Part shown: positions 37,260-48,603 of the stretch, one piece after another
Position numbering within the stretch: the first letter of the stretch is position 1
How the letters are laid out: each line of letters opens with the position of its first letter
Assembly: GCF_001907675.1 (NCBI RefSeq)
Contig: NZ_MPNT01000014.1
Span: forward strand, 102,677-166,676
Origin: Mycobacterium paraffinicum
GTDB taxonomy: Bacteria > Actinomycetota > Actinomycetes > Mycobacteriales > Mycobacteriaceae
DNA: 64,000 nucleotides
Direction: 5' to 3'
The notes under the pieces: generated by a model
Told to the model about the DNA's origin: nothing
The model's database searches: none
What the model saw: the letters and a program-made list of their open reading frames with translations, nothing else
Program-made: the position numbers and the translations under genes

Positions 37260-38441
37260 ATGACCGAGGTGGCCGCCCAGAGAACTCATGTCGTCGTGGT
37301 CGGAGGCGGATACGCCGGAACCCTGGCCGCGAACCATCTACGCCAGCGACCGGACGTCGACATCACCCTGGTGAACGCGCGACCCGTCTTCGTGGAGCGA
37401 ATCCGGCTGCACCAGTTGGTCGCCGACACCGGCGCGGCGACCGCCGACTACGCGACGCTGCTCGGCGACGGTATCCGGCTGGTCGTCGACATCGTCGAGC
37501 GCATCGACGCCACCGCCCGGCGCATCCTGCTGTCTTCGGGCGCCGAGCTCGACTACGACTATCTGATCTACGCCGTCGGCAGCACCGGCGCGACGCCCGC
37601 GACGGTGCCGGGGTTCACGGACTTCGCCTACTCGATAGCCGACCTGGACGGCGCGCAGCGGTTGCGCTACGCGCTGGCCGACCTGCCGCTGGCCGCGCCC
37701 GTCACCGTCGTGGGCGGCGGGCTGACCGGCATCGAAACCGCTTCCGAGCTCGCCGAACGGGGCCGCCAGGTGACCCTGGTGTGCGGCGAGGCGCTCGGCC
37801 CGTCGCTGAGCAGGCGCGGCCGGCGTTCCGTGGCCAAGCGACTGCGCGGATTCGGTGTCAACGTGCTGGAATCCGCGACGGTGACCGAGGTGCGCTGGGA
37901 CGCGGTGGTGCTGAGTGACGGCGCCGTGCTGCCGAGCGCGGCGACCATCTGGACGGCAGGGTTCGCCGTGCCGGACCTGGCCGCCCGCAGCGGCCTGAGC
38001 ACGGACGCGCTGGGCCGGCTGCTCACCGACGAGACGCTGACCAGCGTGGACAACCCCTACATCGTCGCGGCCGGTGACGCCGCCGCGCCGTCGGGCCAGC
38101 CGCTGCGGATGAGCTGCCAGGCCGCCGGACCCCTGGGCGCGCAGGCGGCCAACACCGTGCTGAGCCGCATCTCCGGGACCGCCCCCACCACGCTCAACCA
38201 GGCGTTCGTCGGACAGTGCATCAGCTTGGGCCGCACGTACGGGACGGTCCAGCTGGCCCGCACCGACGACACTCCGGTGAACCTGGCGATCGGCGGCCGG
38301 ACCGCCGCGTCGATCAAGGAGGCCATCTGCAAGGGAACGCTGTGGGCCATCCGGCGGGAGGCCGCCAAGCCGGGCTCCTACCGCTGGCTCAAGGGCGGCA
38401 AGCGGCCCGCGCAGGAACCGGCCGAGATCGCGCTGCGATGA
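37260..38441 (+). CDS. FAD-dependent pyridine nucleotide-disulfide oxidoreductase family protein (NDH-2-like)
   Basis: Flavoprotein of 393 residues. It has an N-terminal FAD-binding VVVVGGGYAGTLAANHL, a second nucleotide-binding motif VTVVGGGLTGIETASELAE near the middle, and the FAD-contact YIVAAGDAA near the C-terminus. It resembles type II NADH dehydrogenases and AIF-like enzymes but has no evident C-terminal membrane helix. The ATG has an AGGAGA ribosome site. Its stop overlaps the sigma factor ATG (ATGA), and ECF41 sigma genes are typically paired with an oxidoreductase, so the two are one unit. Confidence 0.85.
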   Translation: MTEVAAQRTHVVVVGGGYAGTLAANHLRQRPDVDITLVNARPVFVERIRLHQLVADTGAATADYATLLGDGIRLVVDIVERIDATARRILLSSGAELDYDYLIYAVGSTGATPATVPGFTDFAYSIADLDGAQRLRYALADLPLAAPVTVVGGGLTGIETASELAERGRQVTLVCGEALGPSLSRRGRRSVAKRLRGFGVNVLESATVTEVRWDAVVLSDGAVLPSAATIWTAGFAVPDLAARSGLSTDALGRLLTDETLTSVDNPYIVAAGDAAAPSGQPLRMSCQAAGPLGAQAANTVLSRISGTAPTTLNQAFVGQCISLGRTYGTVQLARTDDTPVNLAIGGRTAASIKEAICKGTLWAIRREAAKPGSYRWLKGGKRPAQEPAEIALR

Positions 38442-39349
38442 CGCGCCCGCCCGCCGGCAGTGAGCACGCCGAACGGTTCACCGCGCTGCGGCCGCTGCTG
38501 TTCACCATCGCCTACGAGATGCTGGGCTCGGCCACCGAGGCCGACGATGTGCTGCAGGACAGCTATCTGCGGTGGGCGGCCGTCGACCTGTCCACGGTTC
38601 GCGACACCAAGTCCTACCTGGCCCAGCTGGTGACCCGCCAGGCGCTCAACGCGCTGCGCGCCGACGCCCGCCGACGCGAGGAGTACGTGGGCCCGTGGCT
38701 GCCCGAGCCGCTGCTGCTCGACGAGCAGGATCCCTCGTCGGACGTCGTTCTGGCGGAATCCATTTCGATGGCGATGCTGGTCCTGCTGGAAACGCTGAGC
38801 CCCGACGAGCGGGCGGTGTTCTTACTGCGCGAGGTGTTCGGCTTCGACTACGGTGAGATCGCGGAGGCGGTGGGCAGGCCGGCGCCGACGGTGCGGCAGG
38901 TGGCGCACCGGGCACGCGAACACGTGCGGGCGCGGCGGAAAAGGTTCGACGCCGCCGATCCGCAGCGCAACGCCGAGCTCACCGCCCAGTTCCTACAGAC
39001 GGCCGCCAGCGGCGACGTCCAAACGCTGATGACGATGCTCGCCCCGGACGCGACCTGGACGGCCGACAGCGGCGGCAAGGTGAGCGCGGCCCGCCGGCCC
39101 GTGGTGGGCGCCGACCGGGTGGCCCGGGCCATCGTCGGCCTGATCCGCAAGGCGAGCGAGTTCGCGGAATTCCGCGCGGAAATGGTGACCTGCAACAGCG
39201 CGCCGGCCGTGCTGCTCTACCTCGGCGATCACCTCGAAGGGGTGATCACGCTGGAGATCGCCGACGCCTTGATCACCAACTTCTACGTGACCCGCAACCC
39301 GGACAAGCTGGCGGCCCTGGCGACCGCCCGAGACGTCAGCCGCGGGTAG
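38438..39349 (+). CDS. ECF41 (SigJ-like) sigma factor with C-terminal SnoaL-like domain
   Basis: Alternative sigma factor of 303 residues. Region 2 (FTIAYEMLGSATEADDVLQDSYLRW) is at the N-terminus. Region 4 (LSPDERAVFLLREVFGFDYGEIAEAVGR, then VRQVAHRAREHV) lies at about 125-170. A NTF2/SnoaL-like domain follows, with the conserved D-GGKV-AARRPV-G stretch. This extension replaces an anti-sigma factor in ECF41 proteins and modulates activity. M. tuberculosis SigJ is of this type. ATG overlaps the upstream stop as ATGA. Its target is probably its own operon. Confidence 0.92.
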   Translation: MTRPPAGSEHAERFTALRPLLFTIAYEMLGSATEADDVLQDSYLRWAAVDLSTVRDTKSYLAQLVTRQALNALRADARRREEYVGPWLPEPLLLDEQDPSSDVVLAESISMAMLVLLETLSPDERAVFLLREVFGFDYGEIAEAVGRPAPTVRQVAHRAREHVRARRKRFDAADPQRNAELTAQFLQTAASGDVQTLMTMLAPDATWTADSGGKVSAARRPVVGADRVARAIVGLIRKASEFAEFRAEMVTCNSAPAVLLYLGDHLEGVITLEIADALITNFYVTRNPDKLAALATARDVSRG

Positions 39350-39409
39350 GCTGCGGCCGGTCGACGACGCCCGAAGTGCGAAAACCCGCCCTTCTGTCAA
39401 GCTAGGGCG

Positions 39410-40663
39410 GTGCGTATCGACCGGCTCGGCGACCTTGGCGCCGCAACCCAGGTGTTGCGCGCCGTCGGTGACGCCACGGCGCGTCTCGGCCTGCCGCCGC
39501 CGGCCGCGCTGACCGGCGACTGGTTCGACTCCCTGGCGGTGATCGCCCCGAGCGTGTCGGCACAGCCGGTCGAGCTCGACGCCGCCTTCGCCGTCCGGCA
39601 GGACCCACCAACCGTCGAGCCGCAGGCGGTGGGTGGCGGCTGGATCGGTTACCTCTCCTATCCCGATCCGGGCGCCGACGACCGGCCGAACCGCATCCCC
39701 GAAGCCGCCGGCGGCTGGACCGACTGCGTGCTGCGCCGCGACCGGGACGGGCAGTGGTGGTACGAGAGCCTTTCCGGAGCGGCCATTCCCGACTGGCTGG
39801 CCGCCGCGCTGGTCACCGCGCCCGCGCCGCTCCGCGACTGCCGGATCGACTGGGGGTCGGCCGATCGGGCCGCACACCGCGACGGCGTGCTCAACTGCCT
39901 GGAGGCCATCCGCGCCGGCGAGGTGTACCAGGCGTGCGTGTGCACGCAATTCACCGGGACGATCAGCGGTACCCCGCTGGATTTCTTCGCCGACGGCATC
40001 GCCCGCACCTCCCCGGCGCGGGCGGCCTTCGTCGCCGGGCCGTGGGGCGCGGTGGCGTCGCTGTCCCCGGAGCTGTTCCTGCGGCGGCGCGGGACCCTCG
40101 TGACGTCCAGCCCGATAAAGGGCACCCTGCCCCTGGATGCTTGGCCGTCGGCGCTGCGGGCGTCGGCGAAAGAGGTCGCCGAGAACATCATGATCGTCGA
40201 CTTGGTGCGCAACGACCTCGGCCGCGTGGCGATCGTCGGCACCGTGACCGTGCCCGAGTTGTTGGTGGTGCGGCGCGCCCCTGGCGTGTGGCACTTGGTG
40301 TCCACCGTGTCGGCGCGGGTGCCCCCCGAACTGCCTACGTCAGCGCTGCTGGATGCCGCCTTCCCGCCGGCCTCGGTCACCGGAACCCCCAAACACCGAG
40401 CGCGCCAACTGCTTTCGCGCTGGGAGCCACATCGCCGCGGAATCTATTGCGGCACAATTGGTCTGGCTTCTCCCGTGGCGGGCTGTGAACTGAACGTCGC
40501 CATTCGCACGGTCGAGTTCGACGCCGCCGGTGGCGCCGTGCTGGGCGTCGGCGGCGGCATCACCGCCGACTCGGATCCAGACGCCGAGTGGGCCGAATGC
40601 CTGTACAAGGCGTCGCCCGTCGTCGGGCAGCCGCGCATCGCGGCGGCGTTCTCGGCCGGCTGA
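39410..40663 (+). CDS. pabB: aminodeoxychorismate synthase component I PabB
   Basis: Chorismate-utilising enzyme of 417 residues that aminates chorismate to 4-amino-4-deoxychorismate for folate synthesis. The C-terminal domain has SPELFLRR, SSPIKGT, ENIMIVDLVRNDLGRV, PASVTGTPK and the YCGTIG end motif. The start is GTG at 39410. The gene corresponds to M. tuberculosis Rv1005c, and pabB marks the right edge of the accessory island inserted after metG. It converges on rsmI with three bases between stops. Confidence 0.92.
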   Translation: MRIDRLGDLGAATQVLRAVGDATARLGLPPPAALTGDWFDSLAVIAPSVSAQPVELDAAFAVRQDPPTVEPQAVGGGWIGYLSYPDPGADDRPNRIPEAAGGWTDCVLRRDRDGQWWYESLSGAAIPDWLAAALVTAPAPLRDCRIDWGSADRAAHRDGVLNCLEAIRAGEVYQACVCTQFTGTISGTPLDFFADGIARTSPARAAFVAGPWGAVASLSPELFLRRRGTLVTSSPIKGTLPLDAWPSALRASAKEVAENIMIVDLVRNDLGRVAIVGTVTVPELLVVRRAPGVWHLVSTVSARVPPELPTSALLDAAFPPASVTGTPKHRARQLLSRWEPHRRGIYCGTIGLASPVAGCELNVAIRTVEFDAAGGAVLGVGGGITADSDPDAEWAECLYKASPVVGQPRIAAAFSAG

Positions 40664-40666
40664 CCC

Positions 40667-41503
40667 TCACGCGCGGCGGGATTGCAGCACCGCGTCGTAG
40701 AGTTGGCGCGAGCGCACCCCGGGATGCTCGGCGGCCACCTCGCCGCAGGCGTCCTTGACGCGCGCGCCGTCGGCGACCAGCTCCTCCACCCGCGCGACCA
40801 GCGACGGGAGGTCGGCGCGCGGGGTGGAGCCGGCCAGCACGACGGTGACCTCGCCGAGCACCCCGTCGTCCGCCCACGCCGCCAGCTCGTCGAGCGACCC
40901 GCGCACCACCTCCTCGTGCACCTTGGTCAGCTCCCGGCAGATCGCCGCCCGCCGGGCGCCGCCGAGTTGGTCGACGGCGTCGCGCAAACACGCGGCGAGC
41001 CGGCGCGGCGATTCGAAGAACACGCAGGTGCGCCGCTCGTCGGCCAGCGTGTCCAGCCACGCCCGCCGCGCGGCTTTCCTGCGCGGGGCGAACCCCTCGA
41101 AGCAGAACTTCTCCGCGGGCAGCCCGGACAGCGCCAGGGCGGTCATCACCGCCGAGGGGCCGGGCAGGCACGTCAGCGGAATCCCGGCCTCCACGCACGC
41201 CGCCACCAGCCGGAAGCCCGGGTCGCTGATCAGCGGCATCCCGGCATCGCTGACCACCAGCACCGTCGCGCCGGCCTGCAGCGCGCTGATCAGGGGATCC
41301 ACCCGTGCCGCCTCGACCCGGTCGAACAGGCTGATCACCCGGCCGGTGATCGTGACACCCAGGGCTTTCGCCAGCGTCCGCACCCGCCGGGTGTCCTCGG
41401 CCGCCACCACGTCGGCGTGGGCGAGGGCCTCGATCAGCCGGGGCGAGGCGTCCGACGGCTGACCCAACGGGGTCGCGCCCAGCAACAGGCGGCCAGTGGT
41501 CAT
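40667..41503 (-). CDS. rsmI: 16S rRNA (cytidine1402-2'-O)-methyltransferase RsmI
   Basis: Tetrapyrrole-methylase-fold enzyme of 278 residues that 2'-O-methylates C1402 of 16S rRNA. Hallmarks are GRLLLGATPLGQPSDAS at the N-terminus, AEDTRR, VVSDAGMPLISDPGFRLV, CLPGPSAV and FFESPRR. ATG at 41501-41503 starts the conserved part; the frame runs on upstream without homology. It is divergent from pmt, with starts 25 bases apart. It equals M. tuberculosis Rv1003. Confidence 0.92.
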   Translation of the reverse strand: MTTGRLLLGATPLGQPSDASPRLIEALAHADVVAAEDTRRVRTLAKALGVTITGRVISLFDRVEAARVDPLISALQAGATVLVVSDAGMPLISDPGFRLVAACVEAGIPLTCLPGPSAVMTALALSGLPAEKFCFEGFAPRRKAARRAWLDTLADERRTCVFFESPRRLAACLRDAVDQLGGARRAAICRELTKVHEEVVRGSLDELAAWADDGVLGEVTVVLAGSTPRADLPSLVARVEELVADGARVKDACGEVAAEHPGVRSRQLYDAVLQSRRA

Positions 41504-41528
41504 GTCGGACAGCCTACGATCGACACCG

Positions 41529-43097
41529 ATGTCCGCCCCGCCCCGCGAAACCTCGGTCGCCGGCCAGGAGCGTGTCGTGCCCGTGGTCAGCCCCGGGCCG
41601 ATGGTTCCGGTGGCCGATTTCGGCCCCACCGATCAGATCCGTGGCTGGGTCGTGACGGGTGTGATCGCCGTGCTGGCAACGATCAGCCGGTTCCTCAACC
41701 TCGGTTCCCCGACCGACGCCGGCACGCCCGTCTTCGACGAGAAGCACTACGCGCCCCAGGCCTGGCAGGCGCTGCACAACCACGGCGTGGAGGACAACCC
41801 GGGGTTCGGCCTGGTAGTCCATCCGCCGGTCGGCAAGCAGCTGATCGCGTTCGGCGAGGCGATCTTCGGCTACAACGGCGTCGGCTGGCGGTTCACCGGC
41901 GCCCTGCTGGGCGTGGTGCTGGTTGTGCTGGTGACGCGGATCGTCCGACGGATCAGCCGCTCCACGCTGGTCGGTGCGATCGCCGGGATCCTGGTGATCT
42001 GCGACGGCGTCAGCTTCGTCACCGCGCGGACCGCCCTGCTCGACGGCATCCTCACCTTCTTCGTGGTAGCGGCGTTCGGCGCCCTGATCGTCGACCGGGA
42101 CCAGGTGCGCGAGCGCATGCACGTCGCGCTGCTTCAGGGGCGCGCCGCCGAGACGGTGTGGGGTCCGCGGCTGGGGGTGCGATGGTGGCGCTTCCTGGCG
42201 GGTGTCCTGCTCGGATTGGCTTGCGGGACAAAGTGGTCCGGGCTGTATTTCGTGCTGTTCTTCGGCGCGATGTCGTTGGCGTTCGACGTGGCGGCGCGGC
42301 GCCAGTACCAGGTGACCCGGCCCTGGGCCGGGGTCTTGCGGCGTGATCTGATCCCGACGGCTTACGCGCTGGTGTTCATCCCGTTCGCGGTGTATCTGGC
42401 CAGTTACGCACCGTGGTTCGCGTCCGAGACGGCCATCGACCGGCACGAGGTGGGCCAGTCGATCGGCCCCCACTCGGTGCTCCCGCTGCCGGATGCCATT
42501 CGCTCGCTTTGGCATTACACCGCCAAGGCTTTCGACTTCCACAAGAGCCTGACCAACGCCGCCGGCAACCACCACCCGTGGGAGTCCAAGCCGTGGGCCT
42601 GGCCGATGTCGTTGCGGCCGGTGCTGTATGCGATCGATCAGCAGAACGTGCCCGGATGTGGTGCGCAGTCGTGCGTCAAGGCGGAGATGCTGGTGGGCAC
42701 CCCGGCCATGTGGTGGCTGGCGGTGCCGGTCCTGGTGTACGCGTGCTGGCGCACATTCATCCGCCGCGACTGGCGTTACGCCGTTGTGCTGACCGGTTAT
42801 TGCGCCGGGTGGCTGCCCTGGTTCGCCGACATCGACCGCCAGATGTACTTCTTCTACGCCGCGACGATGGCGCCGTTCCTGGTGATGGGGATCGCCCTGA
42901 TCTGCGGGGACATCCTCTACCCGCCGGGGCGACCGCGCGGCCTGAGCCCGGAACGACGCACGCTGGGGTTGATCGCGGTCTGCTGTTACGTGGCCGTAGT
43001 GGTGACCAACTTCGCCTGGCTGTTCCCGGTGCTCACCGGGTTGCCGATTTCGCAGCAGACGTGGGACATGGAGATCTGGCTGCCCAGCTGGCGGTAG
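41529..43097 (+). CDS. pmt: polyprenyl-phosphate-mannose--protein mannosyltransferase Pmt
   Basis: Multi-pass GT39 membrane enzyme of 522 residues that O-mannosylates exported proteins from polyprenyl-phosphate mannose. The first outside loop carries the catalytic acidic pair in FDEKHYAPQAW. HPPVGKQLI and CDGVSFVTARTALLDG follow, then about ten membrane segments. It is nearly collinear with M. tuberculosis Rv1002c, including the C-terminal ISQQTW segment. ATG at 41529 fits the homologue; an upstream in-frame start at 41496 is inside the rsmI start. The 3' end faces arcA across a long hairpin. Confidence 0.94.
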   Translation: MSAPPRETSVAGQERVVPVVSPGPMVPVADFGPTDQIRGWVVTGVIAVLATISRFLNLGSPTDAGTPVFDEKHYAPQAWQALHNHGVEDNPGFGLVVHPPVGKQLIAFGEAIFGYNGVGWRFTGALLGVVLVVLVTRIVRRISRSTLVGAIAGILVICDGVSFVTARTALLDGILTFFVVAAFGALIVDRDQVRERMHVALLQGRAAETVWGPRLGVRWWRFLAGVLLGLACGTKWSGLYFVLFFGAMSLAFDVAARRQYQVTRPWAGVLRRDLIPTAYALVFIPFAVYLASYAPWFASETAIDRHEVGQSIGPHSVLPLPDAIRSLWHYTAKAFDFHKSLTNAAGNHHPWESKPWAWPMSLRPVLYAIDQQNVPGCGAQSCVKAEMLVGTPAMWWLAVPVLVYACWRTFIRRDWRYAVVLTGYCAGWLPWFADIDRQMYFFYAATMAPFLVMGIALICGDILYPPGRPRGLSPERRTLGLIAVCCYVAVVVTNFAWLFPVLTGLPISQQTWDMEIWLPSWR

Positions 43098-43104
43098 CTT
43101 TCGT

Positions 43105-43168
43105 CGCCGAGATTGCCGTGAGGGCTGTGAAACCCGCGCTGTCCACAACCCTGGCGGCAATCTCGGCG
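43105..43168. terminator. long near-perfect hairpin between convergent pmt and arcA
   Basis: A perfect 14-bp inverted repeat pairs 43105-43118 (CGCCGAGATTGCCG) with 43155-43168. An inner 9-bp stem with one mismatch (43121-43129 with 43144-43152) extends it. It fills the gap between two converging genes and is symmetrical, as expected for a bidirectional terminator. It may also belong to a dispersed mycobacterial palindrome family. Confidence 0.65.
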
Positions 43169-43180
43169 CCCAGACCGCGT

Positions 43181-44395
43181 CTAACGCACCGGATCGCGGG
43201 CCACGGGGCAGGACATGCACCGGGGGCCGCCGCGGCCGGTGCCCAGTTCGGAGCCCGCGATGGTGAGCACCTCGATGCCCGCGTCCTGCAGCCGGGCGTT
43301 GGTCTGCGCGTTGCGCTCGTAGGCGACGACGACGCCGGGCGCCAACGCCAACGTGTTGTTGCCGTCGTCCCACTGCTCCCGTTCGGCGACGACGGGGTCG
43401 CGCCCCGTGTCGATGACGCGCAGCTGGTCGATCTCCATCGCCTTGGCGGCGGCCTCCAGGAACGGCGCCTCGTCGCTGATGGCGACCCCGTCGGGCGTGC
43501 GCTCGATGGTGAACGCCGAGAGCGTGTCGACCACGTTGGCATACATCACGACGGTGTCGGTCTCGACCATGGTGCACACCGTGTCCAGGTGCATCTGCGC
43601 GCGCCGCTGGGCAATCGGCACGGCGAGCACCTTGCTCGCCAGGTTGTCGTCAAAGAGGCTGCGGGCCAACGCTTCCGCGCCCGCCGGGGTGGTCCGTTCG
43701 CCGACCCCGACCGCGATCACCCCTGGGGCGAGCAGCAACACGTCGCCGCCCTCGACGGGCGCGGTGCGCGACTCGTAGGCGCGCCGCACTCCGGTGAATC
43801 GCGGGTGATGGGCGTAGATGAGGTCGGTCAGCGACGCCTCGCGGACCCGAGCGCGAAGCGCCAGCGTGGGGATGACCACCCGCGGGCCGATCCAGATCGA
43901 CGAGTCGCGAGTGAACACCAGGTTGGGCAGTGGTTCGATGACAAAGTCAGCCCCCTGGTGCATGCGCAGCACCAGCGACACGTCGGTCCGGATATCCGCG
44001 GGCAATTCGTTGAACGTCATGCCAGTCATCAGCACCTGGGCCAGCCTGCCCGCGTCCAGTCCACGCAGGTAACCCGAAAGGGATTGCGCCAGAGGCACTC
44101 CCAGCCTACGGGCGTCAACCGCGGCGGCCACGCCCTGCATCCGGGCGGCCCCGCTGTGGGTCAGCGCCTCGGCCAGCAGGTCCGCCAACAGCAGGACCTC
44201 CACGCCGCGGGAGCGCAGCAGCTCGGCGAACTGGTCGTGCTCGTCCTGCGCGCGGGCGACCCAGGGCAGCCCGTCGAAGAGCAGCTGATCCATGTTGCGC
44301 GGATTGAGCCGCCGCAGCTCGCCGCCGGGGCGGTGCAGGATGACGACGCGTAGTGCCCCCACCTCGGAATCGGTGCCCAGCTCAACCACACCCAC
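43181..44395 (-). CDS. arcA: arginine deiminase
   Basis: Hydrolyses L-arginine to citrulline and ammonia, the first step of the arginine deiminase pathway. It is 404 residues. Catalytic features are [26 protein letters not shown] (catalytic His region), [10 protein letters not shown] and the C-terminal GGPRCMSCP, which carries the nucleophilic cysteine. GTG at 44393-44395 corresponds to the start of M. tuberculosis Rv1001; a second GTG lies two codons on. No arcB, arcC or transporter is adjacent. It is divergent from alkB. Confidence 0.93.
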   Translation of the reverse strand: MGVVELGTDSEVGALRVVILHRPGGELRRLNPRNMDQLLFDGLPWVARAQDEHDQFAELLRSRGVEVLLLADLLAEALTHSGAARMQGVAAAVDARRLGVPLAQSLSGYLRGLDAGRLAQVLMTGMTFNELPADIRTDVSLVLRMHQGADFVIEPLPNLVFTRDSSIWIGPRVVIPTLALRARVREASLTDLIYAHHPRFTGVRRAYESRTAPVEGGDVLLLAPGVIAVGVGERTTPAGAEALARSLFDDNLASKVLAVPIAQRRAQMHLDTVCTMVETDTVVMYANVVDTLSAFTIERTPDGVAISDEAPFLEAAAKAMEIDQLRVIDTGRDPVVAEREQWDDGNNTLALAPGVVVAYERNAQTNARLQDAGIEVLTIAGSELGTGRGGPRCMSCPVARDPVR

Positions 44396-44473
44396 AACGG
44401 TAGCGGCGCCGGACCCGACCGTCCCGACACCGGCCCAGTCGAACGGGTGTGCGATAGACTGGGCACCGTGGAG

Positions 44474-45064
44474 ATGGCGGTACAAGGCTCCCTGTTCCAG
44501 CACACCGAGCGCAGGCAGCTTGGTGACGGCGCCTTTATCGAAATCCGCGCCGGCTGGCTCACCGAGGCCGACGACCTGCTCGACACCCTCCTGAGCGCGG
44601 TGCCCTGGCGGGAGGAACGCCGCCAGATGTACGACCGGGTGGTCGATGTGCCCCGGCTCGTGAGCTTTCACGACCTCACCGTCGACGAGCCGCCGCATCC
44701 CCTGCTCGCCCGGCTGCGGCGCCGGCTCAACGACATCTACGCCGGCGAACTCGGCGAGCCGTTCACCACGGTCGGGTTGTGCTGCTATCGCGACGGTTCC
44801 GACAGCGTCGCCTGGCACGGCGACACCATCGGCCGCAGCAGCTCCGAAGACACCATGGTGGCGATCATCAGCCTGGGCGCCACCCGCACGTTCGCCATGC
44901 GGCGGCGCGGCGGCGGCCCGTCGTTGCGGCTGCCGCAGGCGCACGGGGATCTGCTGGTGATGGGCGGGTCGTGCCAACGCACTTGGGAGCACGCCGTGCC
45001 CAAGACGTCGACGCCGGTGGGCCCGCGCATCAGCATTCAGTTCCGGCCGCGCGGCGTGCGCTAG
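44474..45064 (+). CDS. AlkB-like 2-oxoglutarate/Fe(II)-dependent dioxygenase
   Basis: Alkylation-repair family protein of 196 residues that would oxidatively remove alkyl groups from nucleic acid bases. The iron ligands are visible as the HxD in SVAWHGDT and the distal histidine in TWEHAVPK. The 2-oxoglutarate arginines are in RISIQFRPR, and RLVSFHDL and the GLCCYRDG strand are typical. ATG at 44474 is used; a GTG two codons earlier is equally possible. It corresponds in position to M. tuberculosis Rv1000c. A tandem repeat begins directly after its stop. Confidence 0.88.
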   Translation: MAVQGSLFQHTERRQLGDGAFIEIRAGWLTEADDLLDTLLSAVPWREERRQMYDRVVDVPRLVSFHDLTVDEPPHPLLARLRRRLNDIYAGELGEPFTTVGLCCYRDGSDSVAWHGDTIGRSSSEDTMVAIISLGATRTFAMRRRGGGPSLRLPQAHGDLLVMGGSCQRTWEHAVPKTSTPVGPRISIQFRPRGVR

Positions 45065-45072
45065 GCGCTCAG

Positions 45073-45200
45073 CGTCATCGCGCTAGGCCCCATCGCGCGA
45101 TTCCTTGCTCGCGCCGTTCCGGTGCTCACCGTCATCGCGCTAGGCCCCATCGCGCGATTCCTTGCTCGCGCCGTTCCGGTGCTCACCGTCATCGCGCTAG
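45073..45200. repeat. 57-bp tandem repeat (2.25 copies)
   Basis: A 57-bp unit beginning CGTCATCGCGCTAGGCCCCA occurs at 45073-45129 and 45130-45186, identical as read. A 14-base third partial copy follows at 45187-45200. It lies between the convergent alkB and lipoprotein genes, and the partial copy carries the lipoprotein stop codon. The position and size resemble mycobacterial MIRU/VNTR minisatellites. Confidence 0.9.
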
Positions 45201-45868
45201 CTGCGGACCGCCTTTACCGCGCTCACCAGCAAGTCGCGGGCGCGCTGCGTATCGACCGGCGCGACCGGCTGCCCGGGGATCACCAACGGATTGGCCGTGA
45301 CGATCACCTGGTAGTCGCCGAATTGGGCGGAATAGTCGTAGAGTTCGCCGGTCCGCGGGCCGCCGGCGACCAGCGCCTGCAGGACGCGGTGCACCCCGAG
45401 CGTGTGGGTCCCGTCGATCTGCGGGGCGTCGACCACCTCCATACCGCCCCGCAGCTGCGGTCCGGAGAACGCGACCTTCGCGCAGTCCTTGCCGGGTTCG
45501 TTGAGCGGCAACTGTTTTGACGTTTCCACGGCGATCACCACGAACCGGTTGCCCCTACCTTCGGCGGAGATTGCGGCCATGTTGCCCTGCAGGTCCGGCG
45601 GCATTTCCGGTCCCGTCGCCGCCTTCGCGCAGTTGGCGGGATCGAACGTCAACCCCTCCGGAAGCTTGCGGCCGGACAGCACTTTGGGATCGATCCCCCG
45701 CTCGCCGATGTCGGTGACCTTGAAATCGGGCCCGAAGCTCGATTTCACGTCGGCGACCTTCTTGATGTCGACTTTCGCCGATGTCGACTCCCCCGACGAG
45801 CAGCCCGCGAGCACACCCACCGCCGCGACCGTGACCGCCACCTTGAACACCGTGGCTAATCTACCCAA
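45197..45868 (-). CDS. mycobacterial lipoprotein, function unknown (Rv0999 position)
   Basis: Exported lipoprotein of 223 residues. It has a clear signal peptide (MGRLATVFKVAVTVAAVGV) and lipobox LAGC, with the lipid-modified cysteine at residue 23. The mature part contains a cysteine pair (about residues 80 and 128), and ANPLVIPGQPV and LLVSAVKAVRS near the end. It resembles the neighbouring lipoprotein in its last third (TANPL/TTLTTDPG, DLLVxxVxxxRS), so the two are likely distant tandem paralogues. No enzymatic motif is visible. Its stop codon lies inside the partial third copy of the 57-bp repeat. Confidence 0.75.
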   Translation of the reverse strand: MGRLATVFKVAVTVAAVGVLAGCSSGESTSAKVDIKKVADVKSSFGPDFKVTDIGERGIDPKVLSGRKLPEGLTFDPANCAKAATGPEMPPDLQGNMAAISAEGRGNRFVVIAVETSKQLPLNEPGKDCAKVAFSGPQLRGGMEVVDAPQIDGTHTLGVHRVLQALVAGGPRTGELYDYSAQFGDYQVIVTANPLVIPGQPVAPVDTQRARDLLVSAVKAVRS

Positions 45869-45878
45869 GGCGGGTGCG

Positions 45879-46526
45879 TCAGCTGCGCAACGTGGACACC
45901 GTTTTGACGAGCAGATCGGCGGCGAATTGCGGCGGCAGCGCGGGCACCACCGAGCCCGGGTCGGTGGTCAGCGTGGTGAACGCGTAGAAGTTGCCCAGGT
46001 ACGCGGTGAAGGTGTATGTGCGCGAATCTATCTCGGCGCCCGACTCGACGGATGACTTGACGTCGGCCACCATCCCTACGGTCGGCACGCCGTCGATGTG
46101 GGGGGCGTCGGTCAGGTGCACGGCCGCCGTCGTGCGCCCGGCGGTCATCGTCCACCGACCACACGCGGCCACCACGCCGTCGGGCAGATCCGCCGGCCCC
46201 GGCAAAGCCACCACCACGGCATCGACGATGCCGCCGGTGCCCGACGCGGACACGCCCTGGGCCGTCTGGTCACGCCCATTGCCGGGGTCGGCGAGCTCCC
46301 CGCACTGCGCCGGCCTCGCGTGGGCGTCCGACGCCTCCGGCCCCAGGCTCCAGATCACCCGGGGGGACGCCCCGCTGGGGATGCCCGTGGTCGCCTCGTA
46401 GCCGGGCGGCAGCTCGCGGACGACGCGCCTGATGTTGGCCGGGTTGACGGCCTTCGGCGCAGTCGTCGTCGTCGGCGCCGGCGGCGGACCGGGTGCGGGC
46501 GCGTGGCCGCAGGCGGCCGCCAGCAA
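45879..46526 (-). CDS. putative lipoprotein, function unknown, start unclear
   Basis: About 215 residues from a TTG at 46526, ending in the same LLVKTVSTLRS-type tail as the lipoprotein downstream, 10 bases away. From the TTG only five residues precede the lipobox-like LAAAC, too few for a signal peptide. Reading upstream in frame gives SPFRIGPVSALALLAAAC, a good lipoprotein signal, but the only start-like codon is a CTG at 46563-46565, which overlaps the stop of the upstream gene as CTGA. After the cysteine comes a proline/threonine linker, then the conserved domain. Distribution and function are unknown to me. Confidence 0.65.
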   Translation of the reverse strand: MLAAACGHAPAPGPPPAPTTTTAPKAVNPANIRRVVRELPPGYEATTGIPSGASPRVIWSLGPEASDAHARPAQCGELADPGNGRDQTAQGVSASGTGGIVDAVVVALPGPADLPDGVVAACGRWTMTAGRTTAAVHLTDAPHIDGVPTVGMVADVKSSVESGAEIDSRTYTFTAYLGNFYAFTTLTTDPGSVVPALPPQFAADLLVKTVSTLRS

Positions 46527-46561
46527 CGCGAGCGCGGAAACCGGGCCGATCCGGAACGGGC

Positions 46562-48589
<2,028 letters not shown>

Positions 48590-48603
<14 letters not shown>

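Noticed and set aside
41514..43577. Minus-strand open frame of about 690 codons opposite pmt
   Set aside because: Histidine/arginine-rich antisense of the conserved Pmt gene; no family features.
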